NCBI GenBank assembly: GCA_029204225.1
Contig: CM055095.1
Coordinates: forward strand, 54,401,612-54,465,611
Length of the DNA stretch: 64,000 nt
From: Diphasiastrum complanatum
Taxonomy: Eukaryota; Streptophyta; Lycopodiopsida; Lycopodiales; Lycopodiaceae
Direction: 5' to 3'
Part shown: piece by piece, positions 23,200 through 35,024 of the stretch
Numbering within the stretch: the first letter of the stretch is position 1
Layout: every line of letters starts with the position of its first letter
Position numbers and translations under genes: made by a program
The notes under the pieces: model-generated
Told to the model about the DNA's origin: nothing
Seen by the model: the letters and a program-made list of their open reading frames with translations, nothing else
Database searches by the model: none

Positions 23200-25030
23200 G
23201 TTTGTTTTTGCATGTCTTTCTAAACCTTCATTGGAGGAGTCAGACCACTCGCAACTTATTTATGAATAACCAATACGATGAAAACAGTTTTTCTTGCTGC
23301 ATCTCAAGTGCTGCTAAGTCGTGGCTTGTAGCATACTGCTTTGCTGGACTAATTTATGAGTTGTCCGCAGTTAAAGGCACTAGCTCAATCTCTAGCACAA
23401 TCAGTTGGAAGCAGTCATGCGGGGTACAAGTCAGAGTGCTTATACTAAATCTTTAACGTTTTGATGTTCTTAACACATCTGTACCAACTTTAAATGTTTT
23501 CTTTTGCCGCAGCATTGATTGCAGCAAACAAACTGACTATGCAAAATACTTTGTTTCAAAAGTAGAGGGGACCAGCACATTACAATTTACAAATGCATGG
23601 TTCTATCCAAGTCAAGCAGTTAAAGTACTCCCAGACCATGATATTTGAGGGAGTTATCTCTGTGCAAAACTGAATTGCGCTTTTCTTTGGCAGGGAATGC
23701 CATGCCTTTGAAAAGTTAGGTGTGCCAACTCGTTGAGATTTAAAATTCATAAAACCACATGATTGTTTGAGACAAAGCAAACAAAAAGACGAATCTGTAA
23801 CAGAACAAAAGGGAAAATTTGAATGCCTTCAAGCACCAACTTAAAACTAGGATGACTAATTTGAATAGTTGTTTGCATTCCATATATCCATCCTCAACTT
23901 CTTGCCAAAAAACAAACATCAAGAGCTTCAGTCCTGGGCATAAGAAACTCAAACTTACATTCAGCTTCCACCATGTCTTAAAGGCTTGATGTAACCATAT
24001 ATTCACTTTATGTGCTGCTATGTAATTGAGTAATGATTCGCAATTATGACGACAAATCATCTCAAATATTAATAGCATTCAAGAAAGTTCCTCCCAAGAA
24101 AAGGATTTAACAAATACAATGTTTGGAAGCTAGATCTTAGTGCTTGTCATCAAACAATATTAGATACTATAGCCACTTAAGTTGCTCAGATTGTGCAATT
24201 GCAGGTTTAATGCTGCTGCTACTGCTCATTCAAACGCAAAAAGCGAGCTGAATAGTTGTGTGGGCTACCAAATGACTAAAACAATAGCCCAAATATGAAT
24301 ACACTGCGTAGATGCACCCAAAGGTTCAATCACAACTTGAACGTAACATGAAGATGCTCTAACTCTATTATTCTCCTTGAAACCATAGCTAGATTTTTTG
24401 GATCTTCAAAAATGCTTCAATCATGAGCATGTTTGGGCATCTTCAGAGTCGATGCTCAGGAAACCTCTTTTGAGTTATCCTCAAAACACCTGCATTTTAT
24501 AGAACTTCTCAGTTCTTTGAAGTGTTTTACTTATAAAAAAGGTATATCTTGTATAAAAAACTGTTTTTATGATGCCGGTTAAAGAAAACTTGCCAGTTCC
24601 ATTCCTATTGTTTGCTGGTTTTCCTGAGCACTGTTCAGAGTGCTCTCGGTACAAAGGCCATCTTACTTGTAATCATCTCAAGTGAACAGTAAAAAGAAAC
24701 TCAACTCAAAAATCAATAAGAATCCTTGATTAGTTTCGAATTGGAACTTAATTACTTTGCAATTTGTTCTAGAGAATTTACTTATTCGTTGCCATTTTGT
24801 TTTTGAAGGCACATTCCATTCCATAAATCTCATCTGGTTTAGAGAACTTTCTCCGTTTTTGAGGGCATTTGGTTCAGGGCTTTGAGATTTAAGGTACAAT
24901 CATCATATTGCTTAGAGTATTTAGACCATTGCCATCGTCCCTAGCAAACTTGGCTTGAGGTTCATGTTCTAGATGGTGATGCTAGTCAGTTCTAGAGCAC
25001 ATCATTAGTTATGTCTTTGGTGCCACTAGG
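23200..25030. other. no recognisable gene
   Basis: 3' flank of PLATZ gene 1 and AT-rich DNA. Frames are short and show no known motif. Confidence 0.5.
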
Positions 25031-25037
25031 AGTTTCC

Positions 25038-25147
25038 AAGCACTCTATTGGGTTGGGTCTGATCTAGTAGATAGTTTCGATGGAAGAGTAACAAGCACTC
25101 TATTGGGTTGGGTCTGATCTAGTAGATAGTTTCGATGGAAGAGTAAC
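25038..25147. repeat. 55-bp perfect or near-perfect tandem duplication
   Basis: Two adjacent copies begin aagcactctattgggttggg at 25,038 and 25,093 and run to gatggaagagtaac. They are nearly identical, so the duplication is recent. Confidence 0.92.
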
Positions 25148-25935
25148 CAGTATATGCAATTGCCATATGATTTTTGATGAGGATAGGGAGCCCATTATGG
25201 GCAAGATACCTCCATCTACAATGGTAGGGTTGTCCAAGACATTCATAGTAGTATGCCTATGTATTAGATAGAGGTAGGGGGCTTGCACACTACTGCATGT
25301 AGCGACCCTATATGTCGAGCCTCGTATGGGGTGAGGCATATGTGGGAGCTACTATAGTGCGCTCCCCCTTGCTCCTACTTGCTGCTATTGAGAGTAGTTG
25401 TCAACCAAAAGTTTGGTCCCTTATACGTCATTTTGGAATTATACATGATTATGCAATCGTATATAAATACGGAATACACAACACCGAATGTATTATGTGG
25501 TGCATGTACTCACGTGATTGGTCAATAGATGTACGTTGGGACCCTATTGTAGCTACGATGCCAACACCTAGTAGGGCTTTTGTGCAAGACCCATCCATTG
25601 GTCGATAGCCTACATCAGTGCCCATATCTAGCCTTTTTGACAGACATAGAAAATGTGCATTAGTCGGTATACCTTCCATGGCCCTATAGGCCATTTTTTC
25701 TTATTAAGGCCGTTTTATTTTGGTAAGTCACAATCAATGGTTCTAAAGTTATATTTAATGAGAAATATGAATATGAAAAGGTTAGTTATATGTTTTGGAA
25801 TTTCACAACCATTCAAAGGCTGAGGGATACTCTTGTGATTCCGTTGACGAGTAGGCTTCAATCAAAGCTAAGTCCTTGCTCTTACTTTTTTTTAATGTTT
25901 ATTTCACATTTCTGTGTTCCTCTTCGAACTCTGAC

Positions 25936-26630
25936 ATGATGAATCCCGAGGAAACTCCCATTTCTCCAAGAAAAGCCATAGACGACCTCAAAGAAAAAGT
26001 TATTCATTTTCAAGCAGAAAAGACAACAATGAATATAGATGAGGAGTATGAAATATTTAATACAGATGAATTTGTCTCTAAAGAACAGTACCAGAAATTA
26101 GAGACTAAGGTAACTAATCTAAAATAGACTTTACATAGCATGCAAACGAAACAAGATAAATCATTTGCATAACTTAAAAGTCTGTTTGCTAGCTTATTGT
26201 CTCCTACTCCTCTCACTCTAGTTTCAGTCTTAGTTCTAGTTCCATATTCAGCTTTAGTCCCCAACATATCTTAGTTACTTGTACCTCTCACAGTTCCTAC
26301 CTATTTGGGAGATACCAAAATAAACCCCACTCTATTTAAAGATTTGAAATCACCAACCTTCAATGGGAAAGAAAAGGACAGAAATACAGATATTCTTCTG
26401 ACCTTCCTTTGTAAATGGAAAGATATTCATTCATTGAGACAGACCCGAGACCGTTTGCAAGCCTTAGAAGCTAGCTTATCCCTGGGTCCCATGGCCTACA
26501 AGTGGTGGCTGGACCTCCAATGCCTAAGAAGCCTAGGAAAAGTTAGTCATGGACAAATCCCTCACTTAGTATATATCACAGTATAGGGAATCTTTTCTTA
26601 AACTTAAAAATGTTGATGACTAAGTTAGGG
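25936..26630 (+). pseudogene. gypsy-type gag relic
   Basis: One frame from MMNPEETPISPRKAIDDL, through a short coiled-coil part (FVSKEQYQKLETKVTNLK), three in-frame stops (TAG, TAA, TAG, each a likely CAG or CAA change), to the gag core: PTFNGKEKDRNTDILLTFLC and LQALEASLSLGPMAYKWWLD. That core has the composition of the retrotransposon gag helix domain (F.G....V..WL...A..WW). A frameshift near 26,540 precedes SFLKLKNVDD. No pol follows on this strand. The nearby gypsy pol is on the other strand, so this is a separate fragment. Confidence 0.7.
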
Positions 26631-26639
26631 GCTGTGGTG

Positions 26640-27318
26640 GCCTAGTCGTTATAGATTTCCAAAAATCGATGAATTAAGTAGTATAAAAGGTTTGATCGTT
26701 CTCCAAGAGAGAGACTAATCTCATCTTTTGCATGGTAAATGTATGTATGATGGTAAACGGACTGGGATGTGTAATATTCACAGTACTACAACGACACATA
26801 TGGTTATAAAAAGATATTTGGGTAAATTGGCATCCAGGAACACCAATGATGAAACAATTTGGTCAAGGTCTACGGTTGTAAAGATAACTTTATCTTTCAG
26901 GCTCTTCAGGTATCAGATTAGCAATCAAATCAGACAACAACTAGCAAATAGATTCATCAGACAAAATCACATTGGCTAGAGATTTCTCTTAATCAAACAC
27001 AGAGAATTAGTTCTTATCACAGGAAGCAAACAGAACAGAGCATCAAACAATCTCATTATCTGAACACATAGCTCATTCAGTATTGAAGGAAGTTATGCTT
27101 AACAGCTTCGGCTAATTCCCTGCACACATTAGTCAGAATTGTTGCTTGCTAGTGACGCCTGAAAATCCGTGTTAGAGTGACTGAAATTTAGTTTTTCTTT
27201 AATGTACAGTTGTTGAACATATAAAAGGGCATATGAAATAAGAGAAGCAATATTTACATAACTGTAAGTGTAATATGGTCTGGTTATTGGATTAGTGGAG
27301 CGAAGTATATTATTTGTT
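26640..27318. other. no recognisable gene
   Basis: AT-rich; no motif or repeat array noted. Confidence 0.4.
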
Positions 27319-29640
27319 TTACTTCCTCCAAATAACGAGAATAGTTAGCTTCCCAATCTGTGTAGATTTCCCACAGATCAGGGAATAATAACTGATGAGA
27401 AACTCGAGAAGGAATTGTTTGATGTTAGAAACAACTTCCTTAACATCAAAAATGTTAATTGATTCTAACTTATTCAGATACTCATCCAGAGCTGGAAAAA
27501 TATTATTTTCAAATGTTTTTAGGTATTCTAAAATGTATTTATACAAGGATCCTACGATCAGATGGATATAGTTAGTTTGCACATTGAACTTATTCTGAAC
27601 AATGGCAAGAACAAGGATTCTTTTTTGATGCACTGTTAGAGAATTCAGGTTAGAAAATGTCCAAGGTTTTCCCATTGTTCTTTTGTATAGCCAAAAAGTT
27701 TAGGTAAAAAAAGATAATCCATTCTCCATTGGAATTCTGGACTACAAAAGGGTGGAAGAAAGAATGTTAGTTTCTGCTGAAATTTCTGAAATTCTGACTT
27801 TAGTAGTGAATACACTATCTTGTTCTTCTTTACAGCAGCTCCACTATGTGACGCCCCAGCTTGATATGGAATAGTACTTAGTGTCTCAGGTTGGTTTGCA
27901 GCAGCTGCGACACAGACAGTTTGTACCTTTGAAGCCTCCTCGGAATCGGTCTACGTCTCCAAATCCTTCTGGATTTGCCTGCAGATGGTGTCTATTTGGA
28001 CGGCCTTCTATGATATACCCTTAGCTGGCTCATCCATCTGCATCGACTAATCCTGGCACTGTGCTGGTTCTTCCTCCTCAAAAATCTGCATTTGGCTGGA
28101 TTGGAATTTAGCCTCTTCCAAAACTTCTTTTATTTTTTCATAGGCAATCATCTACGGTTGCAGATAATGCAGTTGGAAGGTCTGGATCATCCTCTCTTGA
28201 ATTTCCTTCCAGGCTGTTGGGTCAATTTTGTACCTACCATGAGATACACAGGCACCCAATGTGACTTCGGCGCTGATTCGCCATAATATCGCTTCTTCGG
28301 CCTATCTCTTGTGAATTTGATTGTCTCTTTTCAACACCTCTGCAGAATTCTGCAATTGGGCAACTGATTCCTGGGCACTGCTGAGTTTGTCGCTCATCTC
28401 CTCATTACTACTCTGGAGAGTAGCTCAAATGCGTCTCTCCTCCTGCAAAGAAGCCTGCAGGGTCTGAATCTATTATTTAAGCAATATATTTTCGCTTTCG
28501 AAAGCATTGGACTGCTCTTGCATTTCTTCCAATACTTCAAATGTAGCGCCCTGCCTTCCTCTTGCTTCTTCAAGAGCTATGTCCTTTCTACTCAGCTCTG
28601 CTTGGGCTGCTTCAAGCTCTTTGCTTTGATTTCCTTCAATTTTGTATCCTTCTGAATTAGGTCTACTTGGAGAGACTCATACCGCGAGCCAAGCTTCCTG
28701 GAAACTTTCTCTAAGCTGGCAAGATGCTGAATAGCCGCCTGTGTATCTGACAGCAGTTTACCAAAAATCTTTTTATACAATTTGGCATCGAGGATTGGTG
28801 CCTCGACTTCACTTCCACTTTTTTGCTGATCATCAGGAAGCTGATCTTCTTTTTGTGGTGATGGCTCTTGTGTCATATCAGCTTGATTTTGCTCATGGTC
28901 AGCAGCATCCTCTACTTCTTCTTCGCTTTCCTGTTTTTTTCTACACTGGACAATGGCATGATGGTGAAGACATCCTCACCGAGCTTCCTTGGCTTGATGA
29001 TGATGATGATGTCTTCACTACGGTGGTTGCATTTGATACTTGCATCTGGGATTCAGCCTCTACTGATGGGGCTAGCTCTGGCAGTACTGGTGCAATCCTG
29101 ATGTCTTCATGCATTGTTAGCACACCAACATGCATACACAAGATACCCATCTGCAGACCCAACCTGGAAAACTGATTAATCTTTACCTGTAAAACTGATT
29201 AATCTCCAAAGGCAATAGGCTCTCCATTAAGGGCTCTCAGCAGATATCCCATATTTGTATTCAAGATGGTATACTCTTGCTTTGGTAAAAAGATAGAAGC
29301 AAGAGCAAAGCGAACAAAGCTTTTGAGATTGGGATCTCTGATGTAAGAGAGTTTATATCCCCGTTTCTCAAGGTAAGCTTCTTCTTGGAAAACTCCACTC
29401 TCTGCGATGTAATCTGGTTTAGTAACTGGCATACTGCCGTCCATAGGCAATCCTAAGGCACGACAATAAGATCCTTCTGTAATAATAATTTTTTGATTGC
29501 GGACAGTGGTAGAAATATGTCCCTCTTCTATTTCACTCAAATTGCAAATCAGCTCATGGCACAAGTCAGTAAGAATTACTGATGGATCGAACTGAAGAAG
29601 TCCTTCAATTCGCGCTCATGTAGCTAGTGGTTGTAACACT
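27319..29640 (-). pseudogene. long decayed accessory ORF 3' of gypsy pol, gag-like start plus coiled coil
   Basis: Read leftwards from about 29,640, a frame covers LLQFDPSVILTDLCHEL, ITEGSYCRALGLPMDG and FVRFALASIFLPKQEYTIL to 29,199. After a gap with frame shifts it continues at 28,876-28,592 with a coiled coil (SRYESLQVDLIQKDTKLKEI). One frameshift near 28,620 leads to about 300 codons in a single frame with eight or nine stops (examples: SKELEAAQAELSRKDIALEE, MSDKLSSAQESVAQLQNSAE, EEAKFQSSQMQIFEEEE). The final part is 27,675-27,319 (FLLEFLISYYSLICGKSTQI). Most stops are TAG or TGA in place of CAG or CGA. The ORF begins about 550 bp after the gypsy integrase end. The family is not recognised; the first 120 residues have the look of plant retrotransposon gag or plant-mobile-domain sequences. 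Confidence 0.5.
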
Positions 29641-30195
29641 GGTAACACTGGATTTGGGTGCGTTTTGAATATGATCACCATGGTGCTTGCAATTGTAAAC
29701 AAGCGATGGCGGAAAAGAGCTTGATCGCAACAATCAAAAAATCAGAGAGCAAGAGTGATGGAAAGTGGTAGCGAAAAAAAACAGAAGTGTTTGAGGTTTT
29801 AGACGTATTGATGATATTTCGGCGGATTAGACTAATATTAAATGAAAGTGTGTCCTTTGTTTTGAAGGTACATACTCAATATAAAGTGTCTAGTCCTAAA
29901 AACAAAAATAAATAAATGAATGAATAAGCAAAATACACAAATGCTTCACTCAGTTCGCAAAAGGTCAGTTCAGTATTTGAGTTTTTGAACCTGCGACTTT
30001 TCACAACAATGTTATGGAAATGTAGCAAAAGTGTCGGGTTTTTTGCAAAAATGTGGAACATGGAAATGTAGCAGTGTTAGAAATTTCGCTACAACATATA
30101 TGGGCGAAGAATGCGGAGGTATCAGATTTTTTGCAAACTTCGGTGAAAATGATTGGACCAAAAATGACGGCTTTTAGAAATTGAAGCATCGAAAA

Positions 30196-32061
30196 TTAGT
30201 CATAGTAGCGCTTCACCCTTGAGCCATTTACACGAGTGTCAAGTAAATGTCCTTGGAGATTGGCTAACTGAAGTGATCCATTGTTAAAAACTTCTATGAC
30301 TTTATACGGTCCCATCCATCTGGTATATAATTTCCCAAGAAACAACATGTGTCTGTTATCATACAGAAGCACATAGTCCCCTTGTTTAATTTTTATTTTC
30401 TTAATGGACTGGTCAAAAATTTCTTTTCTTTTATTTAGAACTCATTCAGTCTCGATTAATGAAAGACGACGATCCTCTTCCAGTTGTGTCAAAGAAATCA
30501 TCCGCTCCCGGAAACTATCATGTTCATCCATTCGCTCTTCATTACTAATGCGAAACATCGGAACTCCGAATCCTATTGGTAGTATGGGATGCATTCCATA
30601 CACAAGATAGTATGGAGTCTGCCTAGGTGTAATCTTTTCAACAGTTCTGTATGCCCATAAGACAGACGGTAACTTTTGATCCCAATCAGAAGAATGTGTT
30701 TCCGTTACTTATTTCAAAATTTTACATAGAATTCCGTTTGCCCGCTCCGTAAGCCCATTTGCTTTTGGATTATATGGGGTGGTTTGGCGATGTGTAATAG
30801 AAAAATATGACAACATGGCCTCAATGGTCTGATTAAGGAAATGGGTTCCCCTATCGCTAACGAGTTCTAAGGGACAACCATATCGCGTGATAATGTTTTG
30901 GAATAAAAACTTTGCTACAGTCTTATCATCGTTCTTAATTGTGGCTTCGGCCTCTACCATCTTGGTAGCATAGTCCGTTGCAACGAGAATGCTATGACAA
31001 CGAGTTTTACCCGTGATCGGTTTGATAGGTCCTACAAAATCTATCCCCCACTTCTCAAAGGGTGTTAAGGGAATAATTGGAGTAAGCGGCCAATGTGTCG
31101 CGAAGCTGGGTTTCCCCATCCTCTGACATGCATCACATCTTTGAATGAATAATTTAACATCTCTATAGACGGTAGGCCACCAATATTTAGCATTGAAAAT
31201 CTTTTTTGCAGTGTTTTTAAGAGCATAGTGACCCCCCGAACCTTTCTCATGTGATGCACTTATTACAGCGGTCGTCTTGATTGGTTCTAAACATCGGCAA
31301 AGATTATCGTCAGCTCCTAATTTATCCAATATTCTATTTACAATCGTATAAGGTCCTACCTTTGAAAGAAAAACAATTTTTTGCTGTTTATTAAAATGTT
31401 TAGGATATATCTGGTCCTGTAAGAAGTTAATAATGTCCGTATAAATTGATGTTTCCAATTGGAGACGCATTACATGTTCATCCGGAAATTCATCAGAAAT
31501 GGGTTCAAACTGATTTTTCGTTTGGAGGTGGGATATATAATCAACATTTTGATGATCCTTGCCTCTTCTTAATTCTACTTCATAATTAAACTCATCTAAT
31601 AATAATACACATCTAGCTACCCTATCCGAAAGATCAGGTTTATTCACTAAATGTTTCAATGCGTAGTGATCTACGTAAAAAACAAAAGGGTATCCTAAAA
31701 GATAATGTCTAAATTTTTTTACTAAATAAATCATCCCTAGTGCTTCTCGATCTGTAGCGGAATAATTCTTTTCTGATGCAGCGAGTTGCCTACCCGCATA
31801 GTAAATTGGATAATTTATATTTTGGTCATATTTTTGACTAAGCACTACACCTATTGCAAACGATGATGTGTCTACATATACATGGAACTTTTTAGCCCAA
31901 TTTGGAGGTCTAACCCCAGTGGCTTCTGCTAATGACTGTTTCAATTGATCAAAAGCTTGCTGATGGTCCTGTGACCAATGGTACTCAATAGACTTTTTTA
32001 ATAAACTTGTTAAAGGAGCTACTATTATGGCATAATCTTTAATTATCCTACGATAATAAAT
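30196..32061 (-). pseudogene. gypsy pol: RNase H and integrase, nearly intact
   Basis: From 32,061 leftwards: YYRRIIKDYAIIVAPLTSLL (RT end), RNase H with FHVYVDTSSFAIGVVLSQKY, SATDREALGMIYLVKKFRHY and VDHYALKHLVNK, integrase zinc region HEKGSGGHYALKNT and CDACQRMGK, and core WGIDFVGPI, VSDRGTHFLN, NPKANGLTERAN (all three acidic residues present). The main frame is open for about 450 codons to a TAA at 30,709. It continues in frame, with one more TGA near 30,450, through PYYLVYGMHPILPIGFG and the GPY module (YTRWMGPYKVIEV) to a stop at 30,196 (VNGSRVKRYYD). The RT catalytic part is missing because the fragment begins at the junction with a different exon. Confidence 0.9.
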
Positions 32062-32356
32062 ATGAACCTGAATAAAATCTGCCTCGTTCAAATTTTTGTA
32101 CACTCTGACAAGAGACAATATCATTTTCTTCCGATCCATGCCATCAATAACAAGGCCCATATATTTTTGAGGACATTCCAAACATTTCTGGACACTCTGA
32201 CAAGAGACAATATCATTTTCTTCCGATCCATGCCATCAATAACAAGGCCTATATATTTTTGAGGACATTCCAAAAATTTCCTCCAATGCTTGGCTAGCTT
32301 TTGTCTTTCACCTGTTTGTTGATCTTTGTGCACTTGAAGGGCTTTTGCAGCATCCA
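32062..32356 (-). pseudogene. cellular-type exon (DUF7869-like) fused to gypsy pol
   Basis: The exon starts after a good acceptor (attgtatttttag, 32,369-32,357) with VDAAKALQVHKDQQTGERQK, then LAKHWRKFLECPQKYIGLVI, DGMDRKKMILSLVRV and KNLNEADFIQVH, and runs in frame into gypsy YYRRIIKDYA at about 32,061. The [YF]-I-x-L-V-I-D-G-M-D core is what I know from plant and animal proteins of the DUF7869 type, which are transposon-related. A 92-bp tandem duplication (32,101-32,192 and 32,193-32,284) repeats the IGLVIDGMD stretch and breaks the frame between copies. The family call is from memory and needs a profile search. Confidence 0.5.
32101..32284. repeat. 92-bp tandem duplication
   Basis: cactctgacaagagacaata starts at 32,101 and again at 32,193. 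The copies differ at only a few positions, so the event is young compared with the surrounding decay. It lies inside the exon fused to gypsy pol. Confidence 0.93.
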
Positions 32357-32885
32357 CTAAAAATACAATGAAAATATTTAGTAGCATAAAGATAACATAA
32401 CATTATCAAAATATTTTGTAATTTATATTCATTTCAAAACAAAAAGTATTCAAATCAATGACAAACCTAATTAATTTTTATCTTTCTCATCATTGGTCTT
32501 TCCAAGTTGTTTGGCAGATTTTAACAACTCGCAAGTAGAACATATTATTTTTTGAGAATTTTTTGACAATTTTTACAGTCCAAAATCTCTTTTCCAAATT
32601 CTAAGAAAATATGAGTAACTCAAATAGGGAACATTTTTTGCTTTGGCACACTCTTTGTACATCAAAATACCTCTAATTTTGTAAAATTATCTGGCAAGTG
32701 AAATTATAAGAAATTAGGCAATTTGTTTTCATGCACGTCTATAAAATGCTTCAGCCAAGCAGTTACATTCAACAGTTTGACCCTGAAGTCACACATGCAT
32801 TCATTGAAGACGTGATTTTACATTAATTTTAGATATTGATCATTGTAATAGGCCACTTGTAGATCCAAAAATAGGAAATAGGCCA

Positions 32886-33158
32886 ATGGAAATTAGAAAA
32901 CCTAACGAGACACATGTACATAATTTAAAAATAAAATTTAAAAATCACACACAAGCCATAGTAACCCCTTTTGTTGTTTTGGTAGATCCTTTTGAATGCA
33001 ACAATGTTGCAAATTCGAATCTGGATTCTTACCATTTTTTGGTGCTTGGGAGCATTTATAGTTTACAAGCCCGAAAACAATTATTCCAAGAGTATCCTCA
33101 TGTTGCTTCATTCTGTAGTGTTAGTGCCATTGCATTTGCTTGGCCTGACAGTAGATGA
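32886..33158 (+). pseudogene. possible relic of a protein-primed-type DNA polymerase B (tentative)
   Basis: A 90-codon frame has LKIKFKNHTQAIVTPFVVLV followed by DPFECNN. The pattern (I/L)KFKN-x-PFV-x(3-4)-D-F-E resembles the first exonuclease motif region of polymerases in Polinton/adintovirus-like elements, with one extra residue between D and F. The rest of the frame shows nothing I can place and no polymerase motifs follow. The similarity is short and could be chance. Confidence 0.2.
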
Positions 33159-33689
33159 AGCTAAACAGAGTGCCTGAGACCACAATATTGACCAAGATTA
33201 CAAGATGAAAATGACTGTAATACTAAGGATTTGGTTTTTTCATTAAGAATATTTGAGAGTCTCCAAAGCTGGAGATCTCAATCAGCTGGAGCTCAAAGCA
33301 CTTTGTGCACAAGAGACATGTTTGCCTTTGATTCAAAAAAACCAACGTAGAGCCTAACCAAATATGACACTTTTTTTTTCAGCTTGCTTTTTGTAGTGGC
33401 AAGGTAATTTTCTTGCTATTCTTGTCATGGATTGTTATGCTCTTCATGGATTGCTATGTTAATTATAATTTGCTAGACTTGTCATAAAGTTCATTTTATT
33501 TTAATATTAATTTTAATTATCTGATCATTGAAACTTTCTTTTATTCTAGGTATGGGCCCTTGTTGATAAAATTTTTGATAAGTGAAAAAATTTTCGAATG
33601 AAAACTTGCACAAGGTACCTCAAAAAAAAAAAAAAAAAAGGTTGTCTCCACTCAAATTTTGAAGCCCATTCCTACAGAAATATCAAATC

Positions 33690-34181
33690 AGAGTGGAAAA
33701 ATATACAAGGAATTAACTCTTTGGAATTAATAATAAGTGTCCTTTCATGAGTTGCGGATGGTCAACTCTCCATTGTTGAAATGTGAAAAGAATTTCAAAG
33801 GTAATATTCATACTTATATTTGTTTTCATTTCATTTCTTCTCAGAATAATTTTCTTAATTTTTAAAGATTTGTAACTCATACACTTTCTTTAATGCAGAC
33901 ATAAATGGTTTATGAAAGTTAAAGAAGCCCTTATAACAAGGTTAAATTGTCAAGATTTTGATGAGTGCTAGAGGCTTTGACACATTTCGGCTCTGAGCAG
34001 CCGAAATGAGACTTTGACACCATTTTTGATATTTGACACAAGGGAGTTTGTTGATGTTCTAGTTCAAGACTACAAGGTAATAATTATTGAGGAAGTGTTG
34101 GAGGAGGTGCCGTTTGTTTCTAATGAGGCTCTTCCAAAGAAAGAGACATATGTCAATGACATTGACGATTTTTTTGTGTAA
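33690..34181 (+). pseudogene. unidentified gene relic with one possible intron
   Basis: A segment ending ...KEFQR at 33,802 is followed by gtaatattc. A good acceptor (ttctttaatgcag) at about 33,899 is followed by HKWFMKVKEALITRLNCQDF, then stops. A last open tail (34,032-34,181, 49 codons) reads FDTREFVDVLVQDYKVIIIE, then EVLEEVPFVSNEALPKKE, and ends DIDDFFV at a TAA. The acidic Asp/Phe end looks coding. No family is recognised. A perfect 10-bp hairpin (33,983-33,992 / 33,999-34,008, loop ctgagc) lies within. Confidence 0.3.
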
Positions 34182-34489
34182 TGAATTCTCTTTTATTATA
34201 ATAAAAAACGCGTTTATATTTTTTAAAAATTTTTGTCTTGAAATTTTTTGATTAATAAAATATCCTTAAATTTGTTTGTAATAAAAAAATTCTAATATTC
34301 TCTTGCAATCTTAGTTTTCATCATGGTTATTAATGTTAAAATAAAATGGATATTTTTATTTTTGAGAATATATAAAATTTTTAAATTCATGTTATAAAAA
34401 AAATACTTACTATCATTTGATTTGATTAGATTAAATATTTTATATTTTAATTTTTTGACGTGTTTCTACAATTATTTTTTGGAGAATAT

Positions 34490-34614
<125 letters not shown>

Positions 34615-35024
34615 TCCAAAAAGATTCAAATTTTTTCACAAATCATATAATTCGCTTTAAAGTAGTTTCATTTGCAATCATTCTATGTTTAGATATTCAA
34701 TGAATTTATAGAGATATTTGAAATATAAGTAAAGATTCAAAAAAAAAATATCAAAATTCATTTGAATTTTTGCAAGAACTTATAATACAAGAATTTTTAT
34801 TTAAAAAGCTTTTAAAATCGAAAGAGAAAATTTAGAAATTTAGTTCTAAATAAGCAGAATTAAATTGTCTACTTATCCTAGTAGTTGTGTGACTAATGAT
34901 TTTATTTTAAATAGCATTATTATTGCATATATGTTATGCTTATTGGTGTTTCTTGCTGTTAGAATCCTACAATCTTGGATCTCATAATTAGTGCGGTTGC
35001 AATACTTACAGAACATTTTCTTCT

